A stretch of 64,000 nucleotides of DNA from Pseudomonas farris (GTDB lineage Bacteria > Pseudomonadota > Gammaproteobacteria > Pseudomonadales > Pseudomonadaceae): positions 248,001 to 312,000 of the forward strand of contig NZ_JAHSTV010000008.1 in NCBI RefSeq assembly GCF_019145235.1, read 5' to 3'. Position 1 is the first letter of the stretch. Each line of letters starts with the position of its first letter. Position numbers and translations under genes: made by a program. The notes beneath the pieces were generated by a model, which saw nothing but the letters and a program-made list of their open reading frames with translations, was not told where the DNA came from and ran no database searches. This document shows, one piece after another, positions 50,755 to 60,012 of this stretch.

Positions 50755-51887
50755 CTACTGTCTCCCAATAACGTCGCAACGTTACGTTCGGCCATCGCCG
50801 GCCCGACGCTCATACCGACACCGGTGTGCATCAGCGCCACGCTCACACCCGGCATCGGACGCAGAAAGGAAAACGGCCCCGGTCCGCGTGAACCATAGAC
50901 GCCCTGCCAGCGTTCGACCACGCGCACCTTGCAGCCCAACGTCTGCTCGGCCAGTTCAATCATCCAGTCATCCACCTGCTCGGCATTGAACGGTGATGGG
51001 TCGCTGCCGTAATGGTGAGAGTCGCCGATGATCAATTCACCGTAAGGCGTCGGGCTGATCAGCAGGTGAATGCCGTTTTCATGCAGATGGGGTGCGTCGC
51101 TCCGAATCTGCGCCTGCACCGCTGCGGCCTCCGGCAGATCGGCGAAGGCGCCGTAGTGCACGCAACTCAGGCCGGTGAGCAGCGCGTGTTGCAGGTTGAG
51201 GTTGATCTGCGGGCGGGCGCGAAGCATTTGCAGGCGGCAGATTTGCGGATTCAGCTCGGCAATCGGCTCGGCCAGCAGCGTTTGATAATCATGGCCAGAG
51301 CAGACAATGATCTGTTCCGCGCTGAAGGTGCCGGCGGTGCTGTGCAAGCGCCCCGGCTCGATGTCGCGCACCAGCGTGGAGAAGTGAAACTCGACGCCCA
51401 ATTCGCGGCGCAGGTAGTCGATCAACGCCGGAATTGCTTCGCGCGAATACAGCTGCTGGTCGTCCATGCCGTGCAACGCGGCACGATGATGGCTGAACTG
51501 GCCGCCGTATAAATCGCGCAATGCCGCACCGCGCAGCAGGTCGACGCGGTAACCGTGCTGCATGGCGCGACCGGCGCAGAAGGCTTCCAGCAGGTGTTCT
51601 TCCGCTTCGGTGCGGGCGAACAGGTATGAGCCGTTGCGCTTGAGTTGCAGGCCCGCCAGTTGTGCCCATTGGCCCCAGATGTCGCGGCTGGCCTTGGCCA
51701 GTTCAAGCATTGGGCCCGGGGGTTGACCGGTGACCAGTGCCTGACCGAAGTTTCGCACTGAAGCGCCGAGTGGCGTTTCGCTGCGCTCGAAGACTTTGAC
51801 CTTGAGGCCGCGTCTGGCGGCGGCATAGGCGTGGGACAGGCCGAGAATGCCGGCGCCTACGATCAGCATGTCGTTGTGGTGTGTCAT
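50733..51887 (-). CDS. Phosphonate-associated FAD-dependent oxidoreductase (TIGR03364-like)
   Basis: The 384-residue DAO-type flavoenzyme has the FAD motif MLIVGAGILGLSHAYAAARRGLKVKVFER at its N-terminus and a C-terminal FAD contact around QGVYGSRGPGPFSFLRP. Start at 51887 (MTHHND); the frame upstream continues into a repeat and is not coding. Proteins of this type cluster with aminoethylphosphonate uptake genes, and relatives have been reported to oxidise aminoethylphosphonate or its N-methyl form to phosphonoacetaldehyde. It sits between the ABC transporter and the HD oxygenase. Confidence 0.82.
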   Translation of the reverse strand: MTHHNDMLIVGAGILGLSHAYAAARRGLKVKVFERSETPLGASVRNFGQALVTGQPPGPMLELAKASRDIWGQWAQLAGLQLKRNGSYLFARTEAEEHLLEAFCAGRAMQHGYRVDLLRGAALRDLYGGQFSHHRAALHGMDDQQLYSREAIPALIDYLRRELGVEFHFSTLVRDIEPGRLHSTAGTFSAEQIIVCSGHDYQTLLAEPIAELNPQICRLQMLRARPQINLNLQHALLTGLSCVHYGAFADLPEAAAVQAQIRSDAPHLHENGIHLLISPTPYGELIIGDSHHYGSDPSPFNAEQVDDWMIELAEQTLGCKVRVVERWQGVYGSRGPGPFSFLRPMPGVSVALMHTGVGMSVGPAMAERNVATLLGDSRWTVMSK

Positions 51888-51910
51888 CAAGAGATGTCCT
51901 GAATTCGAGA

Positions 51911-52013
51911 CCGCCTTCGCGAGCAAGCCCGCTCCCACATTTGATCTGTGTCGTTCACAAATTTAGTGTCCGCTGGAGATCTACTATGGGAGCGGGCTTG
52001 CTCGCGAAGAGGC
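51911..52013. repeat. REPIN-like doublet inside the phosphonate operon, type B
   Basis: Inverted unit 51911-51939 and direct unit (start altered to tatgggag) about 51986-52013, spacer with ctgtgtcgttcacaaa. It separates the binding protein gene from the FAD gene on the same strand. Confidence 0.85.
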
Positions 52014-52032
52014 CCTGTCAGCCTACGAAGAT

Positions 52033-53058
52033 TTACTTGGCAGCCACTTTCTCGGACTTGCCGTCATAACGCTTGCGCCATTCGGTGAGGATCTGGTCGC
52101 GATTCTTCGAGGCCCAGGCAAAGTCGTTCTTGATCAAACGCTGCTCATAATCCGCCGGCAGTTCGGTCTGCGGCTTGGCGATACCCGGTTGCGCGAGCAC
52201 TGCGAAGTTCTCTTTATAAAGCTCCATCGCCGCCGGGCTTGCAGAGAAATCAGCCAGCTTCTTCGCCGCGTCTTCGTGCGGTGTGCCTTTGATCACGGCG
52301 GTCGCTTCGATCTCCCAGCCCAGGCCTTCTTTGGGCAGGATGATGTCCAGCGGCGCGCCTTGGCGTTTCAATTGAACGGCCGGGTATTCGAAGGAAATAC
52401 CGATCGGGAATTCCCCGGCGGCGGCGAGTTTGCACGGCTTGGAGCCAGAGTGAACGTACTGGCCGATGTTCTGGTGCAGGTCGTCCATGTACTGCCAGCC
52501 CTGCTTCTCGCCGAAGGTTTGCAGCCAGGCGCTGACATCGAGGAAACCGGTGCCGGATGAGGCCGGATTGGGCATGACGATCTTGCCTTTGTACTCAGGC
52601 TTGGTAAGGTCCTGCCAGCTCACGGGTTTGCTCAAACCCTGCTTTTCGGCCTCGACGGTGTTGAAGCAAATGGTCGCGGCCCAGACGTCCATGCCGACCC
52701 AGGCTGGCGGGTTGGCCGCGTCGCGATAGTTGCCACCGATCTTGCCCAGATCCTTCGGTGCGTAGCTTTGCAGCATGCCTTGCTGATCGAGAATCGCCAG
52801 GCTCGATGCCGCCAGGCCCCACACCGCGTCAGCTTGCGGGCGGGCTTTTTCGGCCAGGAGTTTGGCGGTGATGATGCCGGTGGAATCGCGCACCCACTTG
52901 ATCTCGACGTCCGGGTTGGCCTTTTCAAAGGCCTCTTTGTAGGTCTTCAGTTGTTCGGCTTCGAGGGCGGTGTACACCGTCAACTCGGTTTTCGCCGCAA
53001 AGGCGTTCAGGCTGAAAGCGGTGAGGACAGCAGCGGCCAGGGCCAAAGGCTTGAACAT
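52033..53058 (-). CDS. 2-aminoethylphosphonate ABC transporter substrate-binding protein
   Basis: The 341-residue periplasmic protein has a signal peptide (MFKPLALAAAVLTAFSLNAFA) and a ferric/AEP-type binding fold with LTVYTALEAEQLKTYKEAFEKANPDVEIKWVRDSTGIITAKLLAEKARPQADAVWGLAA. It resembles the PhnS2-type AEP binding proteins and is encoded with a fused-permease ABC system and phosphonate enzymes. Iron(III) is the alternative substrate by fold, but context favours phosphonate. Confidence 0.83.
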   Translation of the reverse strand: MFKPLALAAAVLTAFSLNAFAAKTELTVYTALEAEQLKTYKEAFEKANPDVEIKWVRDSTGIITAKLLAEKARPQADAVWGLAASSLAILDQQGMLQSYAPKDLGKIGGNYRDAANPPAWVGMDVWAATICFNTVEAEKQGLSKPVSWQDLTKPEYKGKIVMPNPASSGTGFLDVSAWLQTFGEKQGWQYMDDLHQNIGQYVHSGSKPCKLAAAGEFPIGISFEYPAVQLKRQGAPLDIILPKEGLGWEIEATAVIKGTPHEDAAKKLADFSASPAAMELYKENFAVLAQPGIAKPQTELPADYEQRLIKNDFAWASKNRDQILTEWRKRYDGKSEKVAAK

Positions 53059-53107
53059 GATCGTTTTCCTGTTTGAGTTGAGGGCTTTTTGGTTTAGGAG
53101 CAGCGAA

Positions 53108-54832
53108 TCAATTGCCAGGCGCGGTCTGCCGCCAAGCCTGGGAGCGACGCAACAAACCGCGCGAAGCCCAGGCCAGCAGCAGGGACACGCCCGCCGAGGT
53201 GAACAGAATCAGGGTCGACATCGCCGCCGCGCCGCCGACGTTACCGGCGTCGTCCATGTTCAGCACCGCCACTGCCGCGAGGATGGTGTCAGGGCTGTAG
53301 AGGAAGATCGCCGCCGAGACGGTGGTCATGGCCGAGACGAACAGGTAGCGCACGATGTCCAGCAACGCCGGCAGGCAGATCGGCACGGTGACCCGCAGGT
53401 AGTGCCGGTACAGCGGCGCCTTGAGCGACAGCGCGGCGGCTTCGAACTCGGCATCGAGTTGGCGCAACGCGGTGGTGGCGGTCATTTGAGCGGTGGTCAA
53501 ATAGTGAGCAATGGTGCAGACCACCAGCAGGGTCATGGTCCCGTAGAGCACATGCAGCGGGTTGCCGGTGAGGTTGAAGAAAAAGACGTAACCCAGACCC
53601 AGCACCAGACCCGGCACTGCCATCGGTACGAAACTGAGCATGCGCAATGTCAGATTCAGCCCGCGCTGGCCCTTGGTTTTTTCCATCAGGTAAGCACCGG
53701 TGAAGATCAGCACGCTGCCGATCAACGCCGTACACAACGCCATCTTCACGCTGTTGCCGTAGGCCAGCCAGCCGCCGCCCGCGGTGTCGTTGAACTGGTA
53801 ATGGTTGAGCGACAGCGACAGGTTGTACGGCCAGAATTTCACCAGCGACGAGTACACCGCCATGCCGAACACCAGCAGCAATACCGCGCAGATCAACAGC
53901 ACGATGGCCAGATAACAACCGTCGCGCAGCTTCGACGGAGCCGGTTGAAACACTTGCGCCCGACCGCTCATGGAATCGCCATGGCGCCGACGCAGCCAGG
54001 CGTCGACGCCGAAGCTGAACAGCGCCGGCAGCAGCAAGACCATACCGATCAGCGCGCCGCGACCGAATTGTTGCTGGCCGACCACGGCTTTGTAGGCCTC
54101 CAGCGCCAGCACTTGATAGTCGCCACCGACCACCACGGGCACGCCGAAGTCGGTGATGGTCAGGGTGAAGACGAGGCAGAACGCAGCGAACACCGCCTGA
54201 CGGGTCGCCGGCCAAGTGATGCTGCGAAAAGCTTTCGCCGGGCTAGCGCCCATGCTGGAAGCAGCATCGAACAGTCGCGCATCCGCCAGGGACAGCGCCG
54301 ACAGCAAAATCATCAAGGCGTGTGGGAAGGTGTAGATGACCTCGCCCAGAACAATGCCCCAGAAGCCGTAAATATTGTCCGAGAGCAAACCACGCAGCAT
54401 GCCCTGATTGCCGAACAGATAAACCAGCGCAATTCCCGGCAGCATCGACGGCGCCATCAGCGGTAGCAGTGACATACCGCGCCAGATGCCTTTACCGGGA
54501 ATCAACGTACGTTGCAGAGCGTAGGCAAACAGATAGGCCAGCGGTACGACGATGGCCGCGACGCTGACAGACACTTTCAGGCTGTTGCCCAGCAACCAGT
54601 GGAAATTCGCACTGGTCAGCAGTTCACGGGCAGCCACCAGACCACCGCCCTGCCCGGCTTCAGAACTGAAACCGCGCCAGAAGATCGCCAGTAACGGCAT
54701 CAACACCGCAACGCCGAGCAACACCAGCAGCAGGACCTTGCCACCGATCACGAACAGCCGGTCGCCGATCTCGGCACGGGAGGTCTGCCGAACCTGCTTG
54801 TGCGGTATCGGCAGCGCGACGTTCGCGCTCAT
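53108..54832 (-). CDS. 2-aminoethylphosphonate ABC transporter permease (fused)
   Basis: This 574-residue membrane protein contains two tandem BPD_transp_1 permease units of about six helices each; EAA-like loops are visible near DARLFDAASSMGASPAKAFRSITWP and LDAEFEAAALSLKAPLYRHYLRVTVPICLP. One polypeptide therefore supplies the whole channel. It overlaps the ATPase stop by one base (ATGA-type junction) and precedes the binding protein gene. Confidence 0.88.
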   Translation of the reverse strand: MSANVALPIPHKQVRQTSRAEIGDRLFVIGGKVLLLVLLGVAVLMPLLAIFWRGFSSEAGQGGGLVAARELLTSANFHWLLGNSLKVSVSVAAIVVPLAYLFAYALQRTLIPGKGIWRGMSLLPLMAPSMLPGIALVYLFGNQGMLRGLLSDNIYGFWGIVLGEVIYTFPHALMILLSALSLADARLFDAASSMGASPAKAFRSITWPATRQAVFAAFCLVFTLTITDFGVPVVVGGDYQVLALEAYKAVVGQQQFGRGALIGMVLLLPALFSFGVDAWLRRRHGDSMSGRAQVFQPAPSKLRDGCYLAIVLLICAVLLLVFGMAVYSSLVKFWPYNLSLSLNHYQFNDTAGGGWLAYGNSVKMALCTALIGSVLIFTGAYLMEKTKGQRGLNLTLRMLSFVPMAVPGLVLGLGYVFFFNLTGNPLHVLYGTMTLLVVCTIAHYLTTAQMTATTALRQLDAEFEAAALSLKAPLYRHYLRVTVPICLPALLDIVRYLFVSAMTTVSAAIFLYSPDTILAAVAVLNMDDAGNVGGAAAMSTLILFTSAGVSLLLAWASRGLLRRSQAWRQTAPGN

Positions 54833-55908
54833 CAGGCAAACACCTGCAGGCTGCGCGGAGGCAAGGCGACCATGATCTGCTGCGCGCCAAGACGCGGCAT
54901 GGCTTCCGGCGCCAGTTCCGCCAGTAGCGCATGGCCCGGCAGCTGATCGAGTTCGAAGCTCATGCGGCAGCGGTTGCCGAGAAAGGTGATCTCGCGAACC
55001 TTGGCCGGGAACAGGTTTTCTTCATGCACCGGCGGGTTGACGTTAATGGCCTCAGGGCGGCAGAACAAACGACCCGAGGCAGTTTTAGCGCTGCCTTCAG
55101 CCAGGCGCATGTTCATCCCGCCGACCTGGGCATGACTGTCGCTGCTACGGCGGAACGGCAGCCAGTTGCCCTGACCGACGAACTCGGCCACAAACGGTGT
55201 GGCCGGGCGGTCGTAGATTTCCTGTGGCGTGGCGTACTGCTCGACCTTGCCGTTGTTCATCACGGCGATGCGGTCGGCCATCAGCATGGCTTCGTCCTGA
55301 TTGTGGGTGACCATCAGGGTGGTGACACCGAGGTTGCGCTGCAATTGACGCAGTTCGGTGCACAGATGCTCGCGGACCCGGGCGTCAAGCGCCGACATCG
55401 GTTCGTCCAGCAGCAACAACGAAGGGGCCGGTGCCAGGGCTCGAGCCAGTGCCACACGTTGCTGCTGACCACCAGACAACTGACCGGGGTATTTTTTCTC
55501 ACTGCCGATCAGGCCGACCAGTTCCAGCATCTGACCGACGCGCTGGCGCACTTCATCGCGACTGCTACCGGCGAGGCCATAGGCGATGTTCGCTTCGACG
55601 GTGAGATTGGGGAACAGAGCGTAGGACTGAAAGAGAATGCCGTAGTCCCGGGCTTGAGGTGCCAGGTGGGAAACGTCGCGATCGCCGAGGTACAACTCGC
55701 CGCTGTCTTGTTTCTCAAGGCCGGCGATGCAGCGCAGCAAGGTGGTTTTGCCACAGCCCGAAGGCCCCAAGAGGCACACCAGCTCACCGGCCGCCACGTC
55801 GAGGGAAACGTTATCCAGCGCGGTAAACGCGCCGAAGCGTTTCTGCACGCCGCGCACTTTCATCGGCGCGCCGGGGTTGGTCAGGGCAGTTGCAATCGAG
55901 TGGTTCAT
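54832..55908 (-). CDS. 2-aminoethylphosphonate ABC transporter ATP-binding protein
   Basis: The 358-residue ATPase has Walker A LLGPSGCGKTTLLRCIAGL, signature LSGGQQQRVALARAL, Walker B LLLLDEPMSALD and the H-loop VTHNQDEAM, followed by a TOBE-like C-terminal domain. It is the first gene of the putative phosphonate operon after the LysR regulator. Confidence 0.9.
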   Translation of the reverse strand: MNHSIATALTNPGAPMKVRGVQKRFGAFTALDNVSLDVAAGELVCLLGPSGCGKTTLLRCIAGLEKQDSGELYLGDRDVSHLAPQARDYGILFQSYALFPNLTVEANIAYGLAGSSRDEVRQRVGQMLELVGLIGSEKKYPGQLSGGQQQRVALARALAPAPSLLLLDEPMSALDARVREHLCTELRQLQRNLGVTTLMVTHNQDEAMLMADRIAVMNNGKVEQYATPQEIYDRPATPFVAEFVGQGNWLPFRRSSDSHAQVGGMNMRLAEGSAKTASGRLFCRPEAINVNPPVHEENLFPAKVREITFLGNRCRMSFELDQLPGHALLAELAPEAMPRLGAQQIMVALPPRSLQVFA

Positions 55909-56044
55909 GGACAGACCTCATCAAGCAGATGAGGGCCATCCTAGGTTTGCAATGCGTCCGTCATGTGGCAACGAGGCAAAAACGGCCGATAGTGGTATTC
56001 GAGGATTTGGGTTGGGCGTTCAGGTTCTGTGTTGTTTGATCTGG

Positions 56045-56128
56045 CGCCTTCGCGAGCAAGCCCGCTCCCACAGTTGATCTGTGTTCGACGCAAATCAAAT
56101 GTGGGAGCGGGCTTGCTCGCGAAGAGGC
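56045..56128. repeat. REPIN-like inverted repeat doublet, type B
   Basis: Inverted unit 56045-56072 and direct unit from 56100, spacer with ctgtgttcgacgcaaa. It lies between the LysR gene and the ABC ATPase gene. Confidence 0.86.
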
Positions 56129-56148
56129 CGGCACAGTCACCGCAGGAC

Positions 56149-57012
56149 TTAAGCCGGGGCCATTTCCTGCGCCAATCCCAGAAACGCCGCCGGCAGCCGC
56201 GCACCTTTTCGCTCCTTGAGGCAGTACAGGTACTCAGGAATCTGCGGCGCATTTTCGATGGTCAGCACCCGCAATTGCGGATCATGCGGCACTTCCTGCC
56301 GGGCGATGATGCTGATGCCGATGTTGCGCAATACCGCCTCACGAATCGACTCCCGGCTGCCAATCTCCAGCAGCGGGCCGAAGCTAACCCCGGCGCTGGT
56401 CAGCAACTCTTCGGTCAAGCGCCGAGTGGTCGAGCCCGATTCACGCATCAACAAGGTATGCCCTGCCAGCGCACTGAGCGGCACATGGTCATGCACCGCC
56501 AGCGGATGATTGCGGTGCACCGCCAGTACCAGTGGATCGCTGCCTAGCACCCGGCGGATCAGTCGCGCATCGTCCAGTAACTGCGAGGACGCAGCGACAT
56601 CGACCCGGTAATCCTCCAGTGCTTCGAGCACCTGCTGGGAGTTGCCGATTTCCACCGACACCTCCACCTGCGGCAGGCGCTCGCGAAAGGTCTTCACCAG
56701 ATCGAGGATGTAATACGGCGCCGTGGCAGCGATGCGCAACGTGCCCTGGACCTGACCGCTGTTACGCAGGAAGAACTCAATGTCGGCTTCCTGCTGCAAC
56801 AGGGCCTTGACCATCGGCAGCAACCGCGCGCCTTCATCGCTGACGCTGAGGCGGCGGCCACCACGATAGAACAGCTCAACCGAGTACTGGCTTTCCAGAT
56901 GCCGAATCTGGGTTGTCACCGTCGGTTGGCTCAGGCCGAGCTTTTTCGCCGCCAAGGTAATGCTGCCCAACCGGGCAACCATGTAAAACGCCTTCAGCTC
57001 GGCACTCAGCAC
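56149..57012 (-). CDS. LysR family regulator of phosphonate genes
   Basis: The 287-residue regulator has an N-terminal winged HTH (LKAFYMVARLGSITLAAKKLGLSQPTVTTQIRHLESQYSVELF) and a periplasmic-binding-like effector domain. It is on the same strand and upstream of the transport genes, matching the LysR associated with AEP catabolism in other pseudomonads. Effector is not known. Its start lies 16 bp from the cadA stop. Confidence 0.86.
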   Translation of the reverse strand: MLSAELKAFYMVARLGSITLAAKKLGLSQPTVTTQIRHLESQYSVELFYRGGRRLSVSDEGARLLPMVKALLQQEADIEFFLRNSGQVQGTLRIAATAPYYILDLVKTFRERLPQVEVSVEIGNSQQVLEALEDYRVDVAASSQLLDDARLIRRVLGSDPLVLAVHRNHPLAVHDHVPLSALAGHTLLMRESGSTTRRLTEELLTSAGVSFGPLLEIGSRESIREAVLRNIGISIIARQEVPHDPQLRVLTIENAPQIPEYLYCLKERKGARLPAAFLGLAQEMAPA

Positions 57013-57028
57013 ACCCTTCCCTCATCGT

Positions 57029-59308
57029 CTATTTGCGCAACAGGCGCAAACCGTTGAACACCACCAACAGGCTCACGCCCATGTCGGCGAACACCGCCAT
57101 CCACATGGTGGCGATCCCGGCGAAGGTTACCCCAAGAAAGATCGCTTTGATGACCAATGCCAGGGCAATGTTCTGCTTGAGGATATTCGAGGTTTGCCGC
57201 GACAGGCGGATGAATGCCGGAATCTTGCGCAGATCGTCGTCCATCAGGGCGACATCAGCAGTTTCAATCGCGGTGTCGGTGCCGGCGGCCGCCATGGCGA
57301 AACCGATCTCGGCCCGCGCCAGTGCCGGGGCGTCGTTGATACCATCGCCGACCATCCCGACCCGATGGCCTTGGGCATAAAGCGTTTCGATGGCTTGCAG
57401 CTTATCGGTCGGCAACAGATCGCCCTGCGCCTGATCGATGCCTACGTGGGCGGCGATGGCCTGAGCGGTATGAACGTTGTCGCCGGTCAACATCAGGGTC
57501 TTGATGCCCAACTCATGCAGCTGCTGGATCGCTTCGCGACTGGACGCTTTCACTGTGTCCGCAACGGCAAACAGCGCCAAGGGACCCGACTTGTCGAGCA
57601 ACAACACCACGGATTTGCCCTGTTTCTCCAGAGCAAACAGTTTCTCTTCCAGCGCTGGCGAACACAGGCCCAAATCTTCCACCAGGCGGTGGTTGCCCAA
57701 GTGGTAGAGCTCACCGTTGATTTCGCCGCGCACACCACGACCCGCCAGGGCTTCGAAGTTATCCACAATCAGCGGCGCGCGTTGGCTATCCATAACTGCA
57801 TCCACAGCCGCATTGGCGATGGCCAGCGACACCGGGTGATCCGAACGATCGGCCAGTGCCGCCGCAATGGCCGGGGCTATTTCATCAGCGATTGGGTCGA
57901 GGGACAAATAATCGGTCTGCACCGGTTTGCCGTGAGTGAGGGTGCCGGTCTTGTCGAGGGCCAGATAATCGAGTTTGTGGCCGTGCTCCAGATAAACGCC
58001 GCCCTTGACCAGAATCCCTTTGCGCGCCGCTGCCGCGAGGCCACTGACAATGGTCACCGGGGTGGAAATCACCAGTGCGCACGGGCAGGCGACCACCAGC
58101 AACACCAGCGCCCGGTAGATCCAGTCGAACCACATCGCATCCATGAACAGTGGCGGGATCACCGCCACGGCCAGGGCCAGCATGAACACCGCCGGGGTGT
58201 AGATTTTCGAGAAGGCGTCGACGAAACGCTGGGTTGGCGCCCGCGCCCCTTGGGCCTGTTCCACCGCATGAATGATGCGCGCCAGGGTTGAGTGGCTGGC
58301 CTCGGCAGTCACGGTGTATTCCAGCGAACCGGACTGGTTGATGGTGCCGGCGAACACCTTGTCGCCGATGGTTTTCTCCACCGGCAGGCTTTCACCGGTG
58401 ATCGGCGCCTGATCGATGGTCGAGTTGCCGGACAGCACTACGCCGTCCAGACCGATTCGCTCACCAGGACGCACCCGCACTCGCCCACCCAGTTCAATGT
58501 TTTTAACCGGTTGGGCGACCCAACTGCCGTCGGCCTGCTGCACCGTGGCCTGCTCGGGGGCCATCTGCATCAGCCCGCCGATGGCGTTACGCGCCCGGTC
58601 CAGAGACCTGGCCTCGATCAACTCGGCCACGGTGAACAGAAACATCACCATCGCCGCTTCCGGCCATTGGCCGATCAGGATCGCGCCGGTCACCGCGATG
58701 CTCATCAGCGCGTTGATGTTCAGGTTGAGGTTTTTCAGGGCAATCCAGCCCTTTTTGTAAGTGTTGAGGCCACCGCTGAGGATCGAGATCAGCGCGATAA
58801 CTGCCACCACCCAGTTTGGTGCCGCATTGGTGAAGTGGATAAGCTCAGCGGCCAGCGCCCCGATGCCGGACAACGCCAGCGGCCACCAGGGCTTTTTCGC
58901 AGGTGCAGGGCTCGACGCCTGGGTTTCAGCACCCTGCTCCATCGGCTCGGCGTGCATGCCGAGCGACTTGATCGCGTCGATGATCGGCATGGTGCTTGGC
59001 AGGTCATGGGTCACGCCCAACACCCGGTTGATCAGGTTGAACTCCAGTTGCTGCACACCCGACAGCTTCCCGAGTTTGTTCTGGATCAGCGTCTGCTCGG
59101 TCGGGCAGTCCATCGCCTCAATGCGGAAACTGCTGAGGCGAGCATTGGCGGTCGGCGTCTCGCTCAACACAATCCGCGAAGGTGCCGCTGCTTTGGAGGA
59201 ACAGCAGGAATCCCCATGGCTTCCATGGCCATGCTGGGGCACAGGCTGCAGCTTGTGACTGTGATCGTGCCCGGCCTTGGGTTTGTGGGTGTGAAGAGAA
59301 TCGCTCAT
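57029..59308 (-). CDS. cadA: Zn/Cd/Pb-exporting P1B-type ATPase CadA
   Basis: The 759-residue P-type ATPase has a His-rich N-terminus (HTHKPKAGHDHSHK, HGHGSHGD, then CC), an HMA-like domain with FRIEAMDCPTEQ (MxCPTE in place of CxxC), the membrane metal site VVACPCALVIS, the phosphorylation motif DKTGTLTHGK and hinge GDGINDAPALA. This set indicates Zn2+/Cd2+/Pb2+ export from the cytoplasm. It is divergent from the MerR regulator, which shares its operator. The start at 59308 is chosen over a longer frame that would cover the promoter. Confidence 0.93.
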   Translation of the reverse strand: MSDSLHTHKPKAGHDHSHKLQPVPQHGHGSHGDSCCSSKAAAPSRIVLSETPTANARLSSFRIEAMDCPTEQTLIQNKLGKLSGVQQLEFNLINRVLGVTHDLPSTMPIIDAIKSLGMHAEPMEQGAETQASSPAPAKKPWWPLALSGIGALAAELIHFTNAAPNWVVAVIALISILSGGLNTYKKGWIALKNLNLNINALMSIAVTGAILIGQWPEAAMVMFLFTVAELIEARSLDRARNAIGGLMQMAPEQATVQQADGSWVAQPVKNIELGGRVRVRPGERIGLDGVVLSGNSTIDQAPITGESLPVEKTIGDKVFAGTINQSGSLEYTVTAEASHSTLARIIHAVEQAQGARAPTQRFVDAFSKIYTPAVFMLALAVAVIPPLFMDAMWFDWIYRALVLLVVACPCALVISTPVTIVSGLAAAARKGILVKGGVYLEHGHKLDYLALDKTGTLTHGKPVQTDYLSLDPIADEIAPAIAAALADRSDHPVSLAIANAAVDAVMDSQRAPLIVDNFEALAGRGVRGEINGELYHLGNHRLVEDLGLCSPALEEKLFALEKQGKSVVLLLDKSGPLALFAVADTVKASSREAIQQLHELGIKTLMLTGDNVHTAQAIAAHVGIDQAQGDLLPTDKLQAIETLYAQGHRVGMVGDGINDAPALARAEIGFAMAAAGTDTAIETADVALMDDDLRKIPAFIRLSRQTSNILKQNIALALVIKAIFLGVTFAGIATMWMAVFADMGVSLLVVFNGLRLLRK

Positions 59309-59339
59309 TGGGTCGCGTCCATGAAGGTGCCTGTTGCCA

Positions 59340-59370
59340 AGTAAAGACCCTGTAGCCACTATAGGGTCAA
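59340..59370 (-). promoter_or_regulatory. cadA promoter with MerR-type 19-bp spacer and CadR dyad
   Basis: On the minus strand TTGACC (59370-59365) and TTTACT (59345-59340) are 19 bp apart, the overlong spacing used by MerR activators. The dyad GACCCT/AGGGTC (59346-59368) fills the spacer and matches the known cadA/cadR operator of Pseudomonas. Confidence 0.85.
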
Positions 59371-59393
59371 GCACCCTTTTGGAGATTGTCGCG

Positions 59394-59843
59394 ATGAAAA
59401 TCGGAGAACTGGCGAAACTCACCGACTGCGCCGTGGAAACCATCCGCTACTACGAGCGCGAAAACCTGCTGCCAGAACCGGCCCGCAGCGACGGCAATTA
59501 CCGCGTCTACACCCAGGCCCACGCCGAGCGCCTGACTTTCATCCGAAATTGCCGCACCCTCGACATGACCCTCGAGGAAATCCGCAGCCTGCTGGCCCTG
59601 CGTGACAGCCCGCAGGATCAATGCGAAAACGTCAACGCGTTGATCGACGAACATATCCATCATGTGAAGGCTCGAATCGATGGTTTGCTGGCCTTGCAGA
59701 CACAACTGCTCGACCTGCGCCAACGCTGCAGCGAAGGGCCGGATATCGATCAGTGCGGGATTTTGCAGCGGTTGGAAGTGAGCGGCGGGGTTGTGGCGAC
59801 GGAGATCGAGCATTCCCATGTCGGGCGCAGTCACGGCCACTAA
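59394..59843 (+). CDS. cadR: MerR family metal regulator CadR
   Basis: The 149-residue regulator begins MKIGELAKLTDCAVETIRYYERENLLPEPAR. Metal ligands expected for CadR are present as Cys in DQCENVNAL and the DIDQCGIL segment, and the C-terminus is His-rich (EIEHSHVGRSHGH). It senses Cd2+/Zn2+/Pb2+ and activates cadA by unwinding its promoter. Start is at 59394; the upstream in-frame stretch contains the operator. Confidence 0.93.
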   Translation: MKIGELAKLTDCAVETIRYYERENLLPEPARSDGNYRVYTQAHAERLTFIRNCRTLDMTLEEIRSLLALRDSPQDQCENVNALIDEHIHHVKARIDGLLALQTQLLDLRQRCSEGPDIDQCGILQRLEVSGGVVATEIEHSHVGRSHGH

Positions 59844-59860
59844 GAACACCACAAATCCCC

Positions 59861-59950
59861 TGTGGGAGCGGGCTTGCTCGCGAAGGCGCTCATTCATTCA
59901 ACATTGATGTCGACTGATCCACCGCCTTCGCGAGCAAGCCCGCTCCCACA
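59861..59950. repeat. REPIN-like inverted repeat doublet, type A
   Basis: Direct unit from 59861, inverted unit ending 59950; spacer with caacattgatgtcgactgat. Between convergent cadR and thyA. Confidence 0.88.
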
Positions 59951-60012
59951 TTGGATCTTCTGTGAACTCACCGCTGGTGAATATCAGAGATCCAGGGAGA
60001 CCGTGTGACGCT

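Noticed and set aside
51888..51938. N-terminal extension of the FAD oxidoreductase reading MGAGLLAKAV
   Set aside because: This is translation of a REP unit; the FAD motif is placed correctly by starting at 51887. Similar GAGLLAK or WERACSRR peptides elsewhere are also repeat translations.
52970..54466. 498-codon frame antisense to the phosphonate permease
   Set aside because: Gln/His/Arg-rich shadow of a membrane protein gene.
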